A stretch of 64,000 nucleotides of DNA from Candidatus Lumbricidiphila eiseniae (lineage in GTDB: Bacteria; Actinomycetota; Actinomycetes; Actinomycetales; Microbacteriaceae), in the NCBI GenBank assembly GCA_002529645.1, contig NAEP01000044.1, forward strand, positions 1 through 64,000, given 5' to 3'. The notes below the pieces were generated by a model. That model saw only the letters and a list, made by a program, of their open reading frames with translations, did no database searches and had not been told where the DNA came from. Position numbers and translations under genes: made by a program. Shown in pieces: positions 17,700 to 28,497 of the stretch. The number at the start of each line of letters is the position of its first letter. Position 1 is the first letter of the stretch.

Positions 17700-17742
17700 A
17701 ACCGCTGCTAGACGAGTGAGCCCTACGCTGTGCAGATACGCG

Positions 17743-18479
17743 TCACCGACTCCTGATTTGTTCCTCCCACCGATGCGTTGACCCAGGGTGCGATGTCCTC
17801 CCCACGCCTGGGATACGGTCGAGTTTCTTCGCATCCACATGAACCAGATCCCCTGGGATTTGTTCGCTCGTATCGCACGGGCTTTGTCTTAGGCATCCGC
17901 ACCCCTTGGTGGTTCGGTCAATATGCCCCCACAACGGCACCCGATACCGGGCAAGCCCTACGTGGGAACAACACCTACGCAACCGGGTCACAGCATGAAA
18001 AAAAACCCCCAAGCCCTTCATCTGGACCAAAACCACCACCCAGATCCCCGAAACCCTGGGACAACTATGACAACGAACCTCAGACGCAGGACACTAGCAC
18101 GTAACCGAACCTCTCAGAATGGACGGTATGACTCGTTCTGCTCCAACGGTACCAATGTGTTCCGTTGAAGTTCCCGTGGGCGCTTCCACCTTGGACACGG
18201 GAGAACCTCATCACGACTAAACCGCTCTGCTTGCCGCAGTGCCAGTGCCGCACCCTCTGCTTCCTCAGAGGTCTTCGTGGGCATCGATAACGGGCGGGAG
18301 GAGCGGTCTTCCAACCCGGCTTCGCCTTCGGTTCGACGCGGTGTGGTGTCAGTCCGAGTGCCTTCCAGACCCCTCCGATTGTCGATGTCCACAGCCCGGT
18401 GCACTCCGGCCATCTTCGCCTTCGACCACTGCGTCGCGTTCTGAGAAACGGGCCCCAGCCTCGCTACCTCGACGTGCAA
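17743..18479 (-). pseudogene. IS481-family transposase relic, heavily frameshifted
   Basis: Minus-strand pieces of an IS481 transposase occur in different frames: EGEAGLEDRSSRPLSMPTKT and EEAEGAALALRQ near 18250-18330, then PGDLVHVDAKKLDRIP near 17830-17860. Large parts, including most of the DDE core, are missing. The same sequence family recurs at 41.3-41.9 kb. It fills most of the gap between DUF3117 and tetR. Confidence 0.8.
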
Positions 18480-18540
18480 CGACGTGGGATACCAGTTCGG
18501 GCCAGGGAGACAAATCTCGACAAATTATGCATGACCGCAC

Positions 18541-18583
18541 TTATGCACTTGTGCATAAATGCAATGTGTGTAAAATTGCATTC

Positions 18584-18589
<6 letters not shown>
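18541..18589 (+). promoter_or_regulatory. tetR promoter with two palindromic operators
   Basis: A perfect inverted repeat TTATGCAC-TT-GTGCATAA (18541-18558) and a second, TTGCAT-TC-ATGCAA (18576-18589), share the TGCA core. Between them lies a plausible promoter: TTGTGC (18549-18554), 16 bases, TAAAAT (18571-18576). The second palindrome overlaps the ATG at 18584, which is 7 bases after the -10, so the mRNA is probably leaderless and self-repressed. Confidence 0.7.
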
Positions 18590-20777
<2,188 letters not shown>

Positions 20778-20794
20778 CCGCCCGACTCTCCCGG

Positions 20795-22057
20795 TTACGG
20801 CGGCGTCCAGTCACCCCGTGACCATACCCACGTGATCGTGAGCCACCACCACTGCAGAACGAGGAAGAGTATTACAAGAAGCCCTCGGTACCACCGGTTA
20901 CGCGGGAGCGCAAGCACTCCCACCAGCGGAAAGAGCGGTGCGAGCAGCCGAAACGTACTCGACTGCGGGAAGAACACGGCAAACAGGTAGAGACTGTAGC
21001 ATCCCAACCACAGCCACACCTCTCGGCCCGTTCGCTGCAGAACCGGCTGCGCGAGCACGACGACCCACAGCACAACGAGCGTCGCGACCGCCACAATACT
21101 GAACGTGGTTGACCATCCGAACTGGTTGGTTCCCCACCACACTCCACTCTGAAACCACGGGGCGAACGGAACGAAGTCGTGATCTCCGATGTAGGAGGAA
21201 CGCCACGCCAATTCAGTGTCTACATATGCACTCGGGCTCCCCGTGCGAATCCATGCCACAACCGACCACGCCAACCCGGTGGCACCCGCCACAAACGCAG
21301 ACAGCGCAACCCATCCTCGCTCAGACCAGCCGAACTCGTCAGTGCGTCGAGTGAAAAAGCGCCAAAACCAATACAATCCGAGTGCGAGAGCAAATGCGAG
21401 AGAGCCAGGTCTTGTGAACGACCAGACCGTCACCACGAGCATGAGCCACCCCCACTGCCGCGTTACAAACAGCAGCAGGGATGCCGCGATGAGCAGAAAC
21501 GTGAGCGACTCCGCGTACCCCAACTGCATAATCACCGAAACGGGTGCAACCTGAAACAGCAGTACGCCGTAGAGCGCTTGATCCTCGGCGAGATACCGGA
21601 TAAGCAATCGATAGAACACAAGTGTTGCAGCAAAGCCCGCAGCAACAGCGATGATCACCGAGGCGGTGTTCCACGGGAGGCCAGTGAGCGTGAGAGCATT
21701 GACGATCACAGGATAGATCGGCAGGAATGCCCACGCGCTCTCAGCTACAGTGCCGTCTGGTTTCAGCGGCAAAGTGGTTGGATACCCGTGAGTCACTATT
21801 CTCTGGTACCACCCGGCATCCCAGAAGTTTGCGAACGAGAAGTAGTCGGGCTGTGCGCCGGTCCAGAAGCTCGCCGGCTGTTGAGCCGCCAGTATCAGGA
21901 GGAACACCGTCGAGACCAGTCGGGCTGCCACCGCAACAACGATCACTCGAGCCCACCACGGCAGCAACCACCACCGCTGTCGAATCGCGTCAACAGCCCA
22001 TACACCGGGGCTGAATTGAATACTCCTGGTTGCGGGTTCGGGGTTCTGTGCGCTCAC
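20795..22057 (-). CDS. PIG-V-like mannosyltransferase, GT-C fold membrane protein
   Basis: 420 residues from GTG 22057, which overlaps the dapE stop as GTGA. At least nine hydrophobic helices. Residues about 75-90 include FANFWDAGWYQRIV, the acidic D-x-x-WY-type loop after the first helix of GT-C mannosyltransferases, and the protein resembles the PIG-V/GPI mannosyltransferase 2 family also found in actinobacteria. These use polyprenyl-phosphate mannose on the outer face of the membrane. A role in lipoglycan or protein mannosylation is likely but not proven. Confidence 0.75.
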   Translation of the reverse strand: MSAQNPEPATRSIQFSPGVWAVDAIRQRWWLLPWWARVIVVAVAARLVSTVFLLILAAQQPASFWTGAQPDYFSFANFWDAGWYQRIVTHGYPTTLPLKPDGTVAESAWAFLPIYPVIVNALTLTGLPWNTASVIIAVAAGFAATLVFYRLLIRYLAEDQALYGVLLFQVAPVSVIMQLGYAESLTFLLIAASLLLFVTRQWGWLMLVVTVWSFTRPGSLAFALALGLYWFWRFFTRRTDEFGWSERGWVALSAFVAGATGLAWSVVAWIRTGSPSAYVDTELAWRSSYIGDHDFVPFAPWFQSGVWWGTNQFGWSTTFSIVAVATLVVLWVVVLAQPVLQRTGREVWLWLGCYSLYLFAVFFPQSSTFRLLAPLFPLVGVLALPRNRWYRGLLVILFLVLQWWWLTITWVWSRGDWTPP

Positions 22058-23166
22058 GCTGACGGTGTCTGTTCGCCTGTCAACCACGAGCGCAGTGACA
22101 CCTCGCACGAGAAGATTTGGGAGGCCACGACATGCTCGTCGTCAGCGTGCGCCTTGAGCGGGTCACCCGGCCCAAAGTTTACCGCGGGAATCCCCCGTTC
22201 GCTGAACCGGGCCACATCGGTCCAACCGTACTTCGGGAGCACCTCAACACCAACGGCGGCGACAAACTCCTGTACGAGCGGCGAGTCAAGGCCCGGGCGG
22301 GCGCCGGGCGCGGCATCCACGACCGTCACCTCGCATTCGGGGAACAGGTCGCAAACGAACTGGGATGCCTCGGCGACCGTGCGACTCGGCGCGAACCGGT
22401 AATTGACGGTGAGCATTGCACTGTCGGGGATGACGTTTCCCGCAACCCCACCGGTCACACTGACCGCATTGAGGCCTTCCCGGTAGGCGAGCCCGTCAAC
22501 GATCACCGTTTCCGGCTGGAAGTCGGCGAGCCTCTGCAATACAGGCGCAAGCTTGTGGATCGCGTTGACGCCCACCCATCCGCGCGCCGAGTGCGCACGC
22601 ACGCCGACCGCTCGGATTTCAGCCCGGAGGGTTCCGTTGCATCCGCCCTCGATCTTGCTGTTTGACGGTTCTCCCAGGATCGCAAAATCACCGTGCAGGA
22701 GTTCCGGCCGATGTCGCGCGAGTCGGCCCAGCCCGTTGAGATCGCTCGAAACTTCCTCGTTGTCGTACCAGATCCACGTCACATCAACGCTCGGTGCGGT
22801 GAGTTCGGCCGCGAGTTTGAGTTGCACGGCGACTCCTGCTTTCATATCGACCGTGCCGCGACCGGTAATGATCTCCTCGCCGTCACGCCGTGTCACCACC
22901 GTGGGCAGATTGTGGTTAACCGGCACGGTGTCGATGTGTCCTGCAATGACAACCCGCCGACTTCGTCCAAGGTGCGTTCGAGCAACGATCGCATTTCCAT
23001 CCCGAATGGTCTCCAGGTGGGATGCCCCGGCCAGCGCCTGTTCGATGCGGTCGGCGAGCAGTTGTTCTGTTCCTGACACACTCGGGATGTCACACAACGC
23101 CCGAGTTAACGTCACAGAGTCTGCGGTGAGATCAAGCGGGGTCGAGGAAGCGGCGAAACCAGACAC
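22054..23166 (-). CDS. dapE: Succinyl-diaminopimelate desuccinylase DapE
   Basis: 370-residue M20 di-zinc peptidase of the succinylase lysine/DAP pathway. Metal ligands and catalytic residues: His77 and Asp79 in AGHIDTVP, Asp107 in GTVDMKAG, Glu137-Glu138 in YDNEEV, and the C-terminal HADDEHV histidines. Divergent from dapD and coupled to the downstream mannosyltransferase. The dapE/dapD/dapC set in 5 kb covers consecutive succinylase-branch steps supplying peptidoglycan DAP and lysine. Confidence 0.93.
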   Translation of the reverse strand: MSGFAASSTPLDLTADSVTLTRALCDIPSVSGTEQLLADRIEQALAGASHLETIRDGNAIVARTHLGRSRRVVIAGHIDTVPVNHNLPTVVTRRDGEEIITGRGTVDMKAGVAVQLKLAAELTAPSVDVTWIWYDNEEVSSDLNGLGRLARHRPELLHGDFAILGEPSNSKIEGGCNGTLRAEIRAVGVRAHSARGWVGVNAIHKLAPVLQRLADFQPETVIVDGLAYREGLNAVSVTGGVAGNVIPDSAMLTVNYRFAPSRTVAEASQFVCDLFPECEVTVVDAAPGARPGLDSPLVQEFVAAVGVEVLPKYGWTDVARFSERGIPAVNFGPGDPLKAHADDEHVVASQIFSCEVSLRSWLTGEQTPSA

Positions 23167-23239
23167 CTCACCAGCATACGTTCACGCCGGAGCACTCAAG
23201 TATGGTTCCGACTACAACCACGCTACGGACGGTGAAGAG

Positions 23240-23327
23240 AGTGCTGGACTGGGCGCGCGGGGCGAGCTATTACTGTCTAGTTCGGGGTGTTAGCTGAGCA
23301 GTGCTGGACTGGGCGCGCGGGGCGAGC
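23240..23327. repeat. Direct repeat pair, period 60
   Basis: 23240-23267 and 23300-23327 are identical over 28 bases (AGTGCTGGACTGGGCGCG...), separated by 32 unrelated bases. Flanking bases differ on both sides. It lies in the dapE/dapD divergent intergenic region and belongs to the period 60/61 group. Confidence 0.9.
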
Positions 23328-23351
23328 ACCGCGGGAGCACCGCCGCCGAGC

Positions 23352-23382
23352 ACCGGTGCTCTCGCTCAGCGAGAGCACCGGT
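23352..23382. promoter_or_regulatory. 31-bp near-perfect palindrome before dapD
   Basis: ACCGGTGCTCTCGCT (23352-23366), a single C, then the exact reverse complement to 23382. It is 60 bases before the dapD ATG. As RNA it would form a 14-15 bp hairpin without a T-tract; as DNA it could be a dimeric repressor site for the divergent dap genes. Which one cannot be told from sequence. Confidence 0.6.
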
Positions 23383-23442
23383 AAGACCCTCAGGACAGAC
23401 GGAGCTCGCTGTGCCACGACCATTCCCAGTACGCTGGGACGC

Positions 23443-24402
23443 ATGTCTGACAGCACCAAACCCGCGTCCGCCTCCCGCCGAGCGTGGGGGCACGGTCTCG
23501 CAACGATCGCATCCGACGGCACGGTACTTGACACCCGGTATCCGAACACGGCACTCGGCGAACGGCCCGCGGAAACCGACATCCCGAACTCGGTCACAGA
23601 GGCCGAGGGCAGTGACCCTCGGCGTGCGGTCACGAGTGTGCCCGTCACCACCGAGATCGATCTGGATGCCCCACCCACCAGTACCTCGGACGCCTACCTG
23701 CGCCTCCACCTGCTCTCGCACCTGCACGTCGCTCCGAACACCATCAACCTCGACGGAATCTTCGGACAGCTACCCATCGTCGCGTGGACAAACGCGGGAC
23801 CGATGCATCCGAGCGATGTCGCCCGTTCGCGGTGTGCGCTGGCGCGCGCGGGCATCTTCGTGCTCGGCCTCGATAAGTTCCCCCGACTGCTTGATTACGT
23901 CATTCCGGAGGGCGTACGGATCGCCGACGCAGCACGGGTCCGACTCGGCGCATACCTGGCCCCGGGCACGACCGTCATGCACGAGGGCTTCGTGAACTTC
24001 AACGCCGGCACCCTTGGCACAACCATGATCGAGGGGCGAGTTTCACAGGGAGTTGTCGTCGGTATTGGCTCGGATGTCGGTGGGGGGGCATCCATCATGG
24101 GCACGCTGTCGGGCGGCGGAACTCAGCGCGTGAGCATTGGTGAGCGCGCGCTGCTCGGCGCGAACTCCGGAATTGGCATCTCTATTGGCGATGACTCCAT
24201 CGTCGAAGCCGGGCTCTACGTCACCGCGGGAACAAAGGTTGTTGTTCTCGACAGTGCCGAGGGGCGCCCCGATACCGTCAAAGCACGCGAGCTGAGTGGC
24301 GTGCCGAATCTACTGTTCCGCCGCAATTCGATCAGTGGGCAGGTGGAGGCGCTCTCCCGCGCCGGAGGCGGCGGTATCCTCAACAAAGCCCTGCACGCAT
24401 AG
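23443..24402 (+). CDS. dapD: Tetrahydrodipicolinate N-succinyltransferase DapD
   Basis: 319 residues, the long actinobacterial DapD type (about 317 in mycobacteria). The middle domain ends with [12 protein letters not shown], then a left-handed beta-helix of hexapeptide repeats ([39 protein letters not shown]). The catalytic MIEGRVSQG segment is present. ATG 23443 gives the normal N-terminus ([17 protein letters not shown]); the open frame upstream covers repeats and the palindrome. The reaction is succinyl-CoA-dependent acylation of tetrahydrodipicolinate, the step before DapC and DapE. Confidence 0.95.
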   Translation: MSDSTKPASASRRAWGHGLATIASDGTVLDTRYPNTALGERPAETDIPNSVTEAEGSDPRRAVTSVPVTTEIDLDAPPTSTSDAYLRLHLLSHLHVAPNTINLDGIFGQLPIVAWTNAGPMHPSDVARSRCALARAGIFVLGLDKFPRLLDYVIPEGVRIADAARVRLGAYLAPGTTVMHEGFVNFNAGTLGTTMIEGRVSQGVVVGIGSDVGGGASIMGTLSGGGTQRVSIGERALLGANSGIGISIGDDSIVEAGLYVTAGTKVVVLDSAEGRPDTVKARELSGVPNLLFRRNSISGQVEALSRAGGGGILNKALHA

Positions 24403-24866
24403 CGCGAGCGGCTACACGACGAGCAGCCCGGCAGCAGCAAACCGGATACAAGAACACCAGAGACAACCCGGAGAACACCCGAGACAACCCGTGGGCAGGT
24501 TCATCGGCTGTGCGGGGTTGGGCAAGATATGCCGGTCGCGGACCGCGCGTTGAAAACTGCGGAGAGGATGCCATGCGCGCGCTTCACGGTGGCGGAGGCC
24601 AAGATTCTCATTGCTGGCCCCGACGAGGATGCCGTGCGCGCGCTTCACGGTGGTTGAGCTGTGAGTTTGTGCTTGCTTCATCTACCCACTGCTGAATCTC
24701 ACTGTGTCGAAGCCCTGCCACACCCCGGTTACCCCATACCGGCTCAACCTGAATGCGCCACATGCTCTCGACACGTCGAACCGCCGAGGGTTTCACGTGT
24801 GTTCAACCGGCCAGAACAACACGCGCCGCCGGATACCGGGGTTCAGCCACCGACCAGAATGGCACG
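24403..24866. other. Convergent intergenic region dapD / gltA
   Basis: 464 bases with no supportable gene. It contains the period-61 repeat pair at 24564/24625 and a short repetition GAGACAACCCG near 24460-24490. No clear terminator hairpin was found. Confidence 0.5.
24564..24653. repeat. Direct repeat pair 29/32/29, period 61
   Basis: 24564-24592 and 24625-24653 match over 29 bases with a single A/G difference (GAGGATGCC, then TGCGCGCGCTTCACGG). The spacer is 32 bases. Bases immediately outside the copies differ. The geometry is the same as a type I-E CRISPR repeat-spacer-repeat. Confidence 0.9.
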
Positions 24867-26177
24867 CTACACCGCGGGGTAGTGCCGCTCCGGCTCCCCC
24901 ACGTACAACTGTTGCGGGCGACCGATCTTGGTCTGCGGGTCGGTGTTCATTTCTCGCCAGTGGGCGATCCACCCCGGCAACCGCCCGATCGCGAACAGCA
25001 CGGTGAACATACGGGTAGGAAATCCCATCGCCTTGTAGATAACTCCCGTATAAAAGTCGATGTTCGGGTAGAGTCGGCGCTCTTTGAAGTAGTCATCTTC
25101 GAGCGCAATCTGCTCAAGTTCTTTGGCTAAATCAAGCAACGGATCGGACACCCCGAGCCCTGCCAGCACCGCATCAGCCGAGGTCTTGACAATCTTCGCG
25201 CGCGGATCGTAGTTCTTGTACACACGGTGACCAAAACCCATGAGTTTGACGCCACCCTCCTTGCGCTTGACCCGTTCCACAAACTTTGCCACGCCGTCAC
25301 CCGAGTCGCGGATGTTCGCGAGCATCTGCAAGACAGCTTCGTTGGCACCGCCGTGCAGCGGTCCTGATAGCGCGTGGATACCCGCCGAGATTGATGCGTA
25401 CAGGTTGGCACCGGTCGACCCCACGAGCCGCACAGTTGAGGTTGAGGCATTTTGCTCGTGGTCTTCATGCAAAATGAGCAGGCGGTCAAGCGCTTTCGCG
25501 AGCGTCGGGTCAATGTGGTACGGCTCGGCAAAGGTGCCAAAGTTCATCCGAAGAAAATTGGGCACAAAGTCGAGTGCGTTGTCAGGGTACAAGAACGCCT
25601 GCCCGAGGCTTTTCTTGTGCGCATAGGCGGCAATGATGGGCAGTTTGGCGAGCAACCGGATGGTCGTGAGCTCCACATCGCCCGGATCATGCGGGTCGGA
25701 GGAGTCCTCGTAGTAGGTCGACAGCCCCGATACCGCGCTGGAGAGCACCGCCATCGGGTGCGCGGTATGCGGCAGCGCCTTGAAGATCTGTTTGAGGTCT
25801 TCGTGCAAAAGGGTGTGTCGACGAACTTTCTCGTCGAATTCACCAAGTTGGTCGGGGGTCGGCAGCGACCCGCAGAGCAATAACCACGCCACCTCCAGGT
25901 AGGTGGAGTGTTCTGCAAGCTCTTCGATCGGGTAGCCGCGGTAGCGAAGGATTCCTGCGTCACCGTCAATGTACGTGATCGCCGAGCGAGTTGACGCGGT
26001 GTTCACAAAACCATAGTCAAGTCCCGTGTACCCGGTCTGTTTTGTGAGCGTCGAAAAATCTATGCTGGATGCCCCGGACACCGCGGGCAGAACCGGAAAC
26101 TCGACCTCACCCTCGGGAAAGCGAAGACACACGGAAGAACTGCCCTGTTTTGGCTGCGGACACTCATTCCAACTCAC
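24867..26177 (-). CDS. gltA: Citrate synthase (type II)
   Basis: 436 residues from GTG 26177 with GGAGGT just upstream; a longer frame is rejected. Catalytic histidines in LHGGANEAV and GFGHRVYK and the aspartate in PNIDFYTG are present, with SLGQAFLYPDN and HEDHEQNASTST typical of the hexameric, NADH-regulated type II family. It condenses acetyl-CoA and oxaloacetate at the entry to the TCA cycle. dapC lies upstream on the same strand, about 210 bases from the gltA start. Confidence 0.95.
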   Translation of the reverse strand: MSWNECPQPKQGSSSVCLRFPEGEVEFPVLPAVSGASSIDFSTLTKQTGYTGLDYGFVNTASTRSAITYIDGDAGILRYRGYPIEELAEHSTYLEVAWLLLCGSLPTPDQLGEFDEKVRRHTLLHEDLKQIFKALPHTAHPMAVLSSAVSGLSTYYEDSSDPHDPGDVELTTIRLLAKLPIIAAYAHKKSLGQAFLYPDNALDFVPNFLRMNFGTFAEPYHIDPTLAKALDRLLILHEDHEQNASTSTVRLVGSTGANLYASISAGIHALSGPLHGGANEAVLQMLANIRDSGDGVAKFVERVKRKEGGVKLMGFGHRVYKNYDPRAKIVKTSADAVLAGLGVSDPLLDLAKELEQIALEDDYFKERRLYPNIDFYTGVIYKAMGFPTRMFTVLFAIGRLPGWIAHWREMNTDPQTKIGRPQQLYVGEPERHYPAV

Positions 26178-26387
26178 GGTACCTCCTGGGTCACTCTGTC
26201 TCTCCCTCGTCGCGGGTAGCAACCCGGGCTCCCTACAGCCTAGACGGGACATCCGACACCCGGTGACAACCCCTGGTTGTGCCCGCACAGTCGAATGGCC
26301 CAAGGAGGGAGAAGCAAAAACCCTTTCGACGCGACAGACAGGCACAAACGGGAGGGGAACAGACGGGTAGATACCGGAGGTCACGCC

Positions 26388-27494
26388 CTAAACAACAGCG
26401 AGTCGGGATGCCGCGGCCGCAGCCCGCTCGTCGGTGACCGTCAGCGACAGCCGCACGTGCTGCGGAAAGTGCGGACCGTAGAACGGGCCGGGCCCGGCAA
26501 TGATCCCCAACCCGGCAAGCCAATCAATCGACTCCCACGCGTCACGGCCCTCGGATGCCCAGAGATAGAGTCCCGCTTCGCTCCGATCGACCTGAAACCC
26601 GGCGGCTTCGAGCGCAGGCTTGAGCAGTGCTCGCCGCACACGGTACCGCTCCTTCTGTTCCGCGACGTGCGTGTCGTCAGTGAGCGCGGCGATCATCGCC
26701 GCCTGCAGCGGCTGTGCGAGCATGAGGCCCGCGTGCTTGCGCACATTCGTGAGCCGACCGATGAGGTCGGCACAGCCGGCCAGAAACGCGGTGCGATAGC
26801 CCGCCATGTTCGACTGTTTGGAGAGAGAGTACGCCACGAGCGTGTCGCGACGGTCGCTGCCGAGCACGCGCGGATCGAGCAGGCTCGGCACCGGGACATC
26901 CGCCCACTGCCCGTCCCATCCGAGTTCGGCGTAGCACTCGTCGCTGACGATGACGGCACCGAGTTCGCGCGCTCGGGCGCGCGCAGCCTGCAACTCGGGA
27001 ATATCGAGCACCCGACCGTCGGGGTTTCCAGGGCTGTTCAGCCACACCAGCTTTGCCTCGGGGGGCCACAGTGTGGGGTCATCCTCGGCGACGGCGGTTG
27101 CCCCCACGAGCACGGCACCCATTTCGTAGCTCGGGTAGGCCGCGCGCGGGTGAACGATAACATCACCCTCGCCGAGTCCGAGTAAAAACGGGAGCAGCGC
27201 CACGAGCTCTTTTGACCCCACGGTGGGCAGCACCTCGGCGAGGGTCAGTCCGGTCACTCCGCGGCGGCGAGCAAACCAGGCGATGATCGCGTTCCTCAGA
27301 TCGGCCGTGCCGACCGTCAACGGGTAGGCGGGGGCGTTGCTTGCAGCGGCAAGAGCATCACGCACGATGGTGGGTGTGGCATCCACCGGCGATCCGATCG
27401 AGAGGTCGATCACGCCATCGGGGTGTGCCGCAGCACGTTCCCGGTAGGGGATCATGTGGTCCCAGGGGTAATCGGGCAGCGGAGGGCGGGACAT
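26388..27494 (-). CDS. dapC: Succinyldiaminopimelate transaminase DapC
   Basis: 368-residue class I/II aminotransferase. SPGNPDGRVLD, SDECYAELGW and the PLP lysine Lys226 in YSLSKQSNMAGYR are present; the Lys-Gln-Ser-Asn context and LIGRLTNVRKH are characteristic of actinobacterial DapC. ATG 27494 is 10 bases beyond the stop of fdxA, so the pair is an fdxA-dapC operon, the standard order in actinobacteria. It makes N-succinyl-LL-DAP, the substrate of DapE at 22-23 kb. Confidence 0.94.
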   Translation of the reverse strand: MSRPPLPDYPWDHMIPYRERAAAHPDGVIDLSIGSPVDATPTIVRDALAAASNAPAYPLTVGTADLRNAIIAWFARRRGVTGLTLAEVLPTVGSKELVALLPFLLGLGEGDVIVHPRAAYPSYEMGAVLVGATAVAEDDPTLWPPEAKLVWLNSPGNPDGRVLDIPELQAARARARELGAVIVSDECYAELGWDGQWADVPVPSLLDPRVLGSDRRDTLVAYSLSKQSNMAGYRTAFLAGCADLIGRLTNVRKHAGLMLAQPLQAAMIAALTDDTHVAEQKERYRVRRALLKPALEAAGFQVDRSEAGLYLWASEGRDAWESIDWLAGLGIIAGPGPFYGPHFPQHVRLSLTVTDERAAAAASRLAVV

Positions 27495-27504
27495 CTGAAC
27501 CTGT

Positions 27505-27825
27505 TCAGTGAGCCTGCGGGGGCAGCGCAGAAATGACGGGGTGGTCTTTGGCAATAACACCGACCTTCGCGGCGCCACCGGGAGAGCCGATGTCGTTAAA
27601 AAACTCAACATTCGCGGTGTAGTAGTCTGCCCACTGCTCGGGCAGGTCGTCTTCGTAGTAGATCGCTTCGACCGGACACACCGGCTCACACGCGCCACAG
27701 TCAACACACTCATCGGGATGAATGTAAAGTGACCGTTCTCCCTCGTAAATGCAGTCAACAGGGCACTCATCGATACACGCGCGATCTTTCACATCGACGC
27801 AGGGCAAGGCGATGACGTAGGTCAC
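27505..27825 (-). CDS. fdxA: 7Fe ferredoxin FdxA
   Basis: 106 residues from GTG. Cys9, Cys17, Cys21, Cys25 and Cys40, Cys43, Cys46, Cys50 supply one [3Fe-4S] and one [4Fe-4S] cluster (ACIDECPVDCIYEG, DECVDCGACEPVCPVEA). The C-terminal tail DDLPEQWADYYTANVEFF is the usual actinobacterial FdxA form. Low-potential electron carrier, upstream of dapC. Confidence 0.95.
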   Translation of the reverse strand: MTYVIALPCVDVKDRACIDECPVDCIYEGERSLYIHPDECVDCGACEPVCPVEAIYYEDDLPEQWADYYTANVEFFNDIGSPGGAAKVGVIAKDHPVISALPPQAH

Positions 27826-27859
27826 GTGGCGGTATTTCCTTCCGGACGAAGTGGAACAA

Positions 27860-28438
27860 TCAGTCTACGCCCGAGCTGCTGACGACCCCGGCTGTATTGC
27901 GTTGCGGGTCGCCCTGCCGAGTGTCGGTTGCGGTCGGGTTGTGAATACCGCCGTGGTGCAGGCTGTTGTCGTGGTGCGGATGGCGAGCTGCGGTCCGCGG
28001 CCACAGCAGCACGAGCAGCGACACCGTCAACACTCCGTACTGCCAGATGGTGCCGAGCGGTAGTTGGTGTGGCAGATCCACGACCACTTGTGACCCGCCC
28101 GAACTTGTCAGTGTGAAGACGCTGACGCTGCCGAGCACCCCGAGTGCGGCACCCAGAGCCGGAAGAAATCCCCTCCCCAGCACGCGGATTCCGCCGAGTC
28201 GGAGCGCGATCAAGAGTGCTGCGAATCCGACCAGGCACAACACCAGTCCCCAGGGGATCTGAATCGTACCAATCCACGCGGACGTGCGGTGGCGGGTTGT
28301 TGTGGCAGCGCCGTAGAACACACCAATTATTGCGCACAGCACGAACTGGCCCGCACGAATAAACGGGGAACGCAGCACAGAAGACACGGGTCTGACCTTA
28401 GTCTCGTCGCTGTCCGGCATCATCATCGGGGTATCCAT
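27860..28438 (-). CDS. Four-helix membrane protein, hypothetical
   Basis: 192 residues with about four hydrophobic segments (residues 28-45, 58-82, 88-110 and 129-148), an ITGVFYGAATT-like first loop and a histidine-rich polar tail. Similar proteins (DUF6113-like, by memory) sit next to fdxA in Microbacteriaceae; the assignment is uncertain. It lies upstream of fdxA on the same strand with about 35 bases between, so it may be the first gene of the fdxA-dapC unit. Confidence 0.6.
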   Translation of the reverse strand: MDTPMMMPDSDETKVRPVSSVLRSPFIRAGQFVLCAIIGVFYGAATTTRHRTSAWIGTIQIPWGLVLCLVGFAALLIALRLGGIRVLGRGFLPALGAALGVLGSVSVFTLTSSGGSQVVVDLPHQLPLGTIWQYGVLTVSLLVLLWPRTAARHPHHDNSLHHGGIHNPTATDTRQGDPQRNTAGVVSSSGVD

Positions 28439-28497
28439 CTGTATACCTTTACACCCCCATTTTTTACCTTATCTATGTTGATCTTTGAATGCCCACG

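Noticed and set aside
18239..18583. N-terminal extension of tetR
   Set aside because: The segment is IS481 relic and operator DNA; TetR homology starts at 18584.
23240..24653. Calling the repeat pairs true CRISPR arrays
   Set aside because: Each locus has only one repeat pair, the repeats differ between loci, and there is no leader or cas gene in the window. They are reported as repeats with a proposed integration origin.
24412..24796. Small minus-strand frames between dapD and gltA
   Set aside because: Driven by the repeat pair, without ribosome sites or protein resemblance.
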